Source of the DNA: CAYLSO01 sp964386525
GTDB taxonomy: Bacteria > Eisenbacteria > RBG-16-71-46 > DASYSL01
Assembly (NCBI GenBank): GCA_964386525.1
Contig: CAYLSO010000100.1
Span: 1 to 18,075, forward strand
DNA: 18,075 nt
Direction of reading: 5' to 3'
Part shown: piece by piece, positions 14,159 through 18,075 of the stretch
How positions within the stretch are numbered: position 1 is the first letter of the stretch
Layout of the letters: each line of letters opens with the position of its first letter
The notes under the pieces: generated by a model
What the model saw: the letters and a program-made list of their open reading frames with translations, nothing else
The model's database searches: none
Told to the model about the DNA's origin: nothing
Program-made: the position numbers and the translations under genes

Positions 14159-15568
14159 CTACTGCTCCAGCTTCGCCACCACGCTGTCGATCAGCGCCGC
14201 CGGGAACACGCCGCCCGCCTCGAGCACCGCGCGGTGGCGCGCCAGCGTCTCGCCCACCTCCGGGAAGCTGCTCGGCACGCGCGACACCGCCCCGGTGCGC
14301 GCCCCCGGCGCCGAGGCCGCGGTCTTGGCGAGCAGCGCGGCGATGTCCTGGGTCGCGCGCCCCGCCACCATCACCTGCGCCACGCCGGCCAGCAGCAGGT
14401 GCGGGTGCGCCGAGCCGTCGGGCAGGCGGAACTCGATGGTGGGCGGGGTGACCGGGCGGCCGTCCTCGGTGCGCGCGACGATCGGCAGGCGCACCAGCGC
14501 GGTGCGGTCGGCGTCGCCCCAGATGATGGCGTTGGGCGCCTCGCGGGCCTGGCTCAAGCGCACGAACGAGCCGCCGCCGCGGTTGCCGAAGGCCATCAGC
14601 GCGCCGCCCAGCTGCACCAGCCCGGCGATCAGCCACTGCGCCGGCTCGGAGAGCGTCCCATCGGGGCGCTTGATGTCGAGGAGCCCGCCGTCGGCCGCCG
14701 GCGTCAGGTGGAAGTGCAGCCCGGTGCCGGCGTGGCCGGGGCGCAGGATGGGGTCGAAGCTGACGCGCATGCCGTCGCGGTGCGCCAGGTTGCGCAGCAC
14801 CCACTGCGCGAGCACCACCCCGTCGGCGGCCTGCGGCAGCGGCGCCAGCGCCAGCTCGATCTCGTGCTGCTCCCAGATGAGGCCGTCGGCCTCGCCCGCC
14901 TCGACGTAGCCCACCTCGCTGTGGGCGTACTTCACCGGCACGCCGATCTCGGCCAGTAGCGCCAGCGCCCGGCGCCGCAGCGGCTCGCCGAAGACGAACG
15001 GGGCGGTGGCGTGATAGCCGCGCTCGCTGGTGCCGTAGATGTCCTTCTCCTCGGAGCGCTTGCCGAGGAAGTACTCGACCTCGCCGTGGGCGAACAGCGC
15101 GACTCCGGCCTCGCGCTGCAGCCGCTCGTGCGCGGCGCGCACGATGGTGTCGGGCGACTGCGGCAGCGGCTGGCCGTCGCGGCCGGCGTGGCTGCACAGC
15201 AGCGCCAGGGTCGGCAGCGGCGAGAAGGGGTCGAGAAAGGCCGTGGCCAGGCGCGGCCGCAGCACCACGTCGGAGGCTCCGGTGCGGATGCCGAGGCCCG
15301 GGAACAGGCTCGAGCCGTCGGCCCGCTCGCCGCCGGTGAGGATGTCGCGCAGGTGCGAGCGCGTGCGCGGCACGAAGTCGAGGGTCTTGAGCCAGCCGTC
15401 GCTGCCGACGTGCATCAGGCTCACCAGCCGGATGCCGCGCTCCTCGGCCAGGGCCACCAGGTCGTCCACCGTCCAGGCCGTCGTCGAGCGGCCGATGAGC
15501 CGCTCGAGCAGGCAAGCGGGCAGCGTGGCCGAAGGGACGTCGATTCCGGTGCGCATCGGGTTCGTCAT
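14159..15568 (-). CDS. Glutamine synthetase family ligase
   Basis: 469 residues, the usual length of a type I glutamine synthetase. The family forms gamma-glutamyl phosphate with ATP and condenses it with ammonia or an amine. Active-site elements appear in order: ADGSSL (83-88, the loop that positions ammonia), GEVEYF (E163, E165, metal), HSEVG (E218) and QHEIEL (E236) for metals, GTGLHFHLT with H285, SFVRL (R337), DRTALVRLP (R355, R360) and IEFRLPDGSAHPH (E379, R381). The set looks complete, so activity is likely. Several motifs are off-consensus (SFVRL for NSYKRL, HPHL for NPYL), so true GlnA or a gamma-glutamyl-amine ligase are both possible. ATG 15568 overlaps the TGA of the S46 peptidase gene (ATGA), showing translational coupling. 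The link suggests use of glutamate or ammonia released by peptide breakdown (inference). Confidence 0.87.
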   Translation of the reverse strand: MTNPMRTGIDVPSATLPACLLERLIGRSTTAWTVDDLVALAEERGIRLVSLMHVGSDGWLKTLDFVPRTRSHLRDILTGGERADGSSLFPGLGIRTGASDVVLRPRLATAFLDPFSPLPTLALLCSHAGRDGQPLPQSPDTIVRAAHERLQREAGVALFAHGEVEYFLGKRSEEKDIYGTSERGYHATAPFVFGEPLRRRALALLAEIGVPVKYAHSEVGYVEAGEADGLIWEQHEIELALAPLPQAADGVVLAQWVLRNLAHRDGMRVSFDPILRPGHAGTGLHFHLTPAADGGLLDIKRPDGTLSEPAQWLIAGLVQLGGALMAFGNRGGGSFVRLSQAREAPNAIIWGDADRTALVRLPIVARTEDGRPVTPPTIEFRLPDGSAHPHLLLAGVAQVMVAGRATQDIAALLAKTAASAPGARTGAVSRVPSSFPEVGETLARHRAVLEAGGVFPAALIDSVVAKLEQ

Positions 15569-17685
15569 CGCGGCCCCCCCCCGGCCTGCGCCGCCGGCGC
15601 CAACTCGTCGGCCAACCCGCCCATGTCGTAGATCTTGCGCAGGGCTTCGAGGATGGCGCTCGAGTGCACCGAGACGCAGCGCGCCTGCACGTCTTCGTAG
15701 TAGTAGTTCCAGCAGAAGGCCTGCGTGTTGCCGTCGAAGACCAGGCCGACCAGCTCCAGGTCCCGACTCACCACCGGGCTGCCCGAGTTGCCGCCGATGA
15801 TGTCGTTGGTCGAGACGAAGTTGAGCGGTGTGGTCAGGTCGAGGCGGTCGCGGGCCTCGGCGATGCGCCGGGGCAGGTCGAACGGGTCGGCGCCGTCGAA
15901 GCTCGCGGCGCGGTCGAACAGCCCGTAGAACGTCGTCTTCCACGGCACCTGCGTGGTGAGTTCCTCGTAGCCCGCCACCTTGCCGGGGGAGAGGCGCAGC
16001 GTGCCGGTGGCGTCGGGGTAGGCCGACTTGCCGTCGAGCGCGAAGCGGGCCCGCGCCAGCGCGCCTCCCTCGCGGCTCTCGACGCTCTCTATCGTGTCCT
16101 CGAACCAGCGGCGCTGCTCGAGGATCAGCGGATCGACGGCCCGCACCCAGGCGATGAGCGGGTCGGTCGCGGCGGCGATCGCCCGGCGGCCGCCCTTGAC
16201 GAGCTGCTTGCGGAAGGCCACGTCGCCGAGCTGCGTCTTCTGCGTCAGGTCGGCGGCCACTTCCGCCGGCCAGCGCCCGCCGAGCGTCGCCTTCACGAAC
16301 GGGTCGTCGGGGCCCAGCGCCTGGGTGACGTCCTCGAGCTGCGCGGCGAGCAGGGCGGCCTCCACGTCGGGGTAGATCGGCGCCGGCGAGAACATGCGGA
16401 AGCGCAGCGACTCGAGATTCGAGTCGCGGTACTCGGCCAGCCGCTGCTCGTTCGGCTTGGCGGTCTCGGCGGCGTAGCGGACGATCTGCGTGGCGATGTC
16501 CACGGCCCGCGAGACGCGCCCCAGATCGCGGTAGAGGTACTCGCGGTGGCGCTTCATCAGCTCGGCCTGGGCCGCCGCGATGCGGTCCCAGGCGTCGCCG
16601 GCGGCGGCGGCCAGCGCCGGGTCGGCCGCCACGCGCTCGCGCCGCCGCGCCTCCTCGCCGCGTTTCCTCTCCATCACCGCCGGGTCCTGGAGCACGCCGA
16701 GGTAGGCGCGCTGGCGCTTGAGGTTGTTCTCGAGCCCGCGGATGCGGTCGCGGGCTCGGCGGTCCGGCTCCGGGCCGGTCGCGGCGTAGGTGCGCAACGC
16801 CGCCAGCCGCCGCTCCTGCTGGCGGATGCGCACCGGGAGATTGGCGTCGCGCTGGTACTCGAGCTGCGCCACGGTGAGCTGGCGGCCGGTCGAGCCCGGA
16901 TGCCCGGCGACGACCACGAACTCGTCCTCCTTCGGCCCGCCGGCGCTCCAGACGAGCCAGCGCTCGGGGCGCACCGGCCGGCCGTTCTCGTAGGCGCGGA
17001 AGAAGGCGAAGTCGAGGTCGTGGCGCGGGTAGCAGAAGTTGTCCCAGTCGCCGCCGTAGAAGGCGATGCGCTCCTCGGGGGCCATCACGAGGCGGACGTC
17101 GGTGTACTTCTTGTAGAGGTAGAGCCAGTACTCGCCGCCGCGGTAGAGCTCGACGACCCTCGCCTGCAGCCCGGTCTTCTTGCCGGCCGCCTTCTCGATG
17201 TCGGCGGTGGCCGCCTTGCGCTGCGCGTTCTGCTGCTTGTCCGGAGCCTGGGCGTCGATCCCCCGCCGCACGCGGTCGGTCACGTCCTCCATGGACATGA
17301 GCACCCGCAGCTCGAGGTCCGGGCACGCCTTCTCCTCGGCGGGGCTGCGCGCGTAGAAGCCGTCGCGTACGTAGTTGTGCTCGGGCGAGGACATCTTCTG
17401 CAGCTGGCCGAGCGCCACGTGGTGGTTGGTGAGCAGCAGGCCGGTGGGCGACACGAACGCCCCCGAGCCGCCGCCGAAGTCCACGCACGCCTTCTGCACG
17501 TGCTCGAGCCACTCGGGCGTGGGGCGGAAGCCGTAGCTCTTCTCGAGCTGATCGAGCGGCAGGTTGTCGAGGGTCCACATGCCCTCGTCGGCGCGGGCGG
17601 TGGTGGCGATGCCGGCGGGCAGGGCGGCCAGCAGGGCGGCCAGCAGGGCCGCCGCGGCGAGCGGTCTCGGGATCATGCGGCGCAT
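15565..17685 (-). CDS. S46-family dipeptidyl-peptidase (DPP7-like)
   Basis: 706 residues from ATG 17685, chosen because GGAG lies 5 bases upstream; ATG 17700 in the same frame has no ribosome-binding site. A signal peptide (MRRMIPRPLAAAALLAALLA) ends in TARA before DEG. S46 enzymes are chymotrypsin-fold serine peptidases that remove dipeptides from peptide N-termini in the periplasm or at the cell surface. The triad is visible: H89 in TNHHVA, D225 in RHDLDF and S634 in GGNSGSP. A central helical, arginine-rich region (about residues 270-400) matches the domain that covers the active site. Eighteen residues after the serine there is a glycine (G652, FDGN); in this family Gly there goes with DPP7-type hydrophobic P1 preference and Arg with DPP11-type Asp/Glu preference. 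The C-terminus is encoded by nine consecutive Gs just before the overlap with the next gene. Confidence 0.93.
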   Translation of the reverse strand: MRRMIPRPLAAAALLAALLAALPAGIATTARADEGMWTLDNLPLDQLEKSYGFRPTPEWLEHVQKACVDFGGGSGAFVSPTGLLLTNHHVALGQLQKMSSPEHNYVRDGFYARSPAEEKACPDLELRVLMSMEDVTDRVRRGIDAQAPDKQQNAQRKAATADIEKAAGKKTGLQARVVELYRGGEYWLYLYKKYTDVRLVMAPEERIAFYGGDWDNFCYPRHDLDFAFFRAYENGRPVRPERWLVWSAGGPKEDEFVVVAGHPGSTGRQLTVAQLEYQRDANLPVRIRQQERRLAALRTYAATGPEPDRRARDRIRGLENNLKRQRAYLGVLQDPAVMERKRGEEARRRERVAADPALAAAAGDAWDRIAAAQAELMKRHREYLYRDLGRVSRAVDIATQIVRYAAETAKPNEQRLAEYRDSNLESLRFRMFSPAPIYPDVEAALLAAQLEDVTQALGPDDPFVKATLGGRWPAEVAADLTQKTQLGDVAFRKQLVKGGRRAIAAATDPLIAWVRAVDPLILEQRRWFEDTIESVESREGGALARARFALDGKSAYPDATGTLRLSPGKVAGYEELTTQVPWKTTFYGLFDRAASFDGADPFDLPRRIAEARDRLDLTTPLNFVSTNDIIGGNSGSPVVSRDLELVGLVFDGNTQAFCWNYYYEDVQARCVSVHSSAILEALRKIYDMGGLADELAPAAQAGGGPR
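17619..17650. repeat. 12-bp tandem repeat inside a signal-peptide coding region
   Basis: GCAGGGCGGCCA occurs at 17619-17630 and 17631-17642, with a partial third copy to 17650. On the coding strand it encodes the alanine/leucine core of the S46 signal peptide (LAALLAAL). Loss or gain of a unit would change the hydrophobic core by four residues without a frameshift. Confidence 0.6.
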
Positions 17686-17739
17686 AGGGTCTCCGGCCAT
17701 CGGGCTGCGGATGAGGGAAAAACCCGGGATGTCGCCGGT

Positions 17740-17768
17740 AGACTAACGCCGCGGGGGCGGGGAGCCAA
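17740..17768 (-). promoter_or_regulatory. Candidate promoter of the S46 peptidase-GS operon
   Basis: On the minus strand, TTGGCT (17768-17763), a 17-base spacer and TAGTCT (17745-17740) match the TTGnnn-17-TAnnnT pattern seen elsewhere in the window. Transcription would start near 17733, about 48 bases before ATG 17685. The -35 lies inside one arm of an inverted repeat, AGCCAAG (17763-17769) and CTTGGCT (17786-17792). Confidence 0.5.
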
Positions 17769-17790
17769 GAACCCGCGGAGGCCGGCTTGG

Positions 17791-18075
17791 CTACGCCTCC
17801 GGCTCCCGCAGCCGGTAGCCGACGCCCGGCTCGGTCAGCAGCAGGCGCGGCCGGGCCGGGTCGGACTCGATCTTGTGCCGCAGCTGCGCCATGTAGACGC
17901 GCAGGTAGTGGTGCTGGGACGTGTAGCCCGGCCCCCAGACCTCGCGCAGCAGCTGCTCGTGGGTGAGCACGCGGCCGGCCTGGCGCGCCAGGGTGGTGAG
18001 CAGACGGTACTCGATGGGCGTCAGCTTCACCTCTTCGCCCGCCATCGTCACGCGACGGCGCGCGAAGTCGATCTG
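17791..18075 (-). CDS. kdpE: KdpE-like OmpR/PhoB response regulator, C-terminal part
   Basis: The last 94 codons and stop are present; the receiver domain lies beyond the window edge. What is seen is a complete winged-helix DNA-binding domain: LTPIEYRLLTTLARQAGRVL, HEQLLREVWGPGY, the recognition helix region HHYLRVYMAQLRHKIE, and the wing LLTEPGVGYRL. The wording HYLRxYMxxLRxKIExDPARPRLLLTExGxGYR is close to E. coli KdpE, which with sensor KdpD controls the KdpFABC potassium pump. On that basis I call it KdpE-like, though other OmpR-family members remain possible without the N-terminus and neighbours. The reading frame runs unbroken to base 18075; an internal GTG at 18051 is not the true start. 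The gene stops about 105 bases before the S46 gene in the same direction, and the S46 promoter lies in between. Confidence 0.85.
   Translation of the reverse strand, partial: QIDFARRRVTMAGEEVKLTPIEYRLLTTLARQAGRVLTHEQLLREVWGPGYTSQHHYLRVYMAQLRHKIESDPARPRLLLTEPGVGYRLREPEA

Noticed and set aside
14150..14163. Small palindrome AGTAGG-GG-CCTACT as a bidirectional terminator
   Set aside because: The 6-bp symmetry comes from two facing TAG stop codons, with a 2-base loop and no T-runs.
15569..17578. Upstream extension of the glutamine synthetase frame, suggesting a 1139-residue protein
   Set aside because: The extension is antisense-like low-complexity sequence within the S46 gene's own strand and frame shadow. 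The real start is the ATGA overlap at 15568.
1..18075. CRISPR arrays, insertion sequences, tRNA or rRNA genes
   Set aside because: No spaced direct-repeat series, transposase-like protein, terminal inverted repeats or structural RNA gene was seen on either strand.

Overview
This is a GC-rich window from a Gram-negative-type bacterium. Several products carry Sec signal peptides, and one ends in an outer-membrane beta-barrel-like region. The mix of a bacterial ACE-like M2 peptidase, an S46 dipeptidyl-peptidase, an M28 peptidase with a PA-like insert, tandem OPT transporters and a KdpE-type regulator fits poorly sampled diderm phyla such as Acidobacteriota, Gemmatimonadota or 'Candidatus Eisenbacteria'. 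That placement is inference, and nothing here fixes the taxon. The clearest promoters fit TTGnnn-17-TAnnnT, a sigma70-like grammar.

Layout from left to right. A partial signal-peptide gene (minus, 1-88) is divergent from an ACE-like M2 peptidase (plus, 270-2066), which ends in a strong intrinsic terminator. Next come a small proline-rich secreted helical protein (minus, 2172-2699) with its own promoter, an M28 zinc peptidase (minus, 2940-4439), and a divergent single-pass membrane protein of unknown role (plus, 4715-5344). Then, on the minus strand, lies a candidate two-gene unit: a 54-residue protein with a full-length Shine-Dalgarno (6871-7035), followed after a hairpin-bearing spacer by an E1-like ThiF-family adenylyltransferase (5375-6709). 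Upstream of this unit is a large Vps62-like protein with a barrel-like C-terminus (minus, 7162-9690). The divergent region 9691-10042 holds a perfect hairpin, two DnaA-box-like 9-mers and a near-consensus promoter for two tandem OPT-family transporters (plus, 10043-12334 and 12394-14154). Convergent to these is a glutamine synthetase family ligase (minus, 14159-15568), translationally coupled to an upstream S46 serine dipeptidyl-peptidase (minus, 15565-17685). The window ends in the C-terminal DNA-binding domain of a KdpE-like response regulator (minus, 17791-18075).

A likely theme is peptide use. Exported M2, M28 and S46 peptidases would shorten peptides outside the cytoplasm, the OPT carriers could import small peptides, and the GS-family enzyme could handle released nitrogen.

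The least explained element is the small protein plus E1-like enzyme. No E2, intact JAMM protease or known ubiquitin-like fold is visible beside it, so it is the best candidate here for an undescribed peptide- or protein-modification system.
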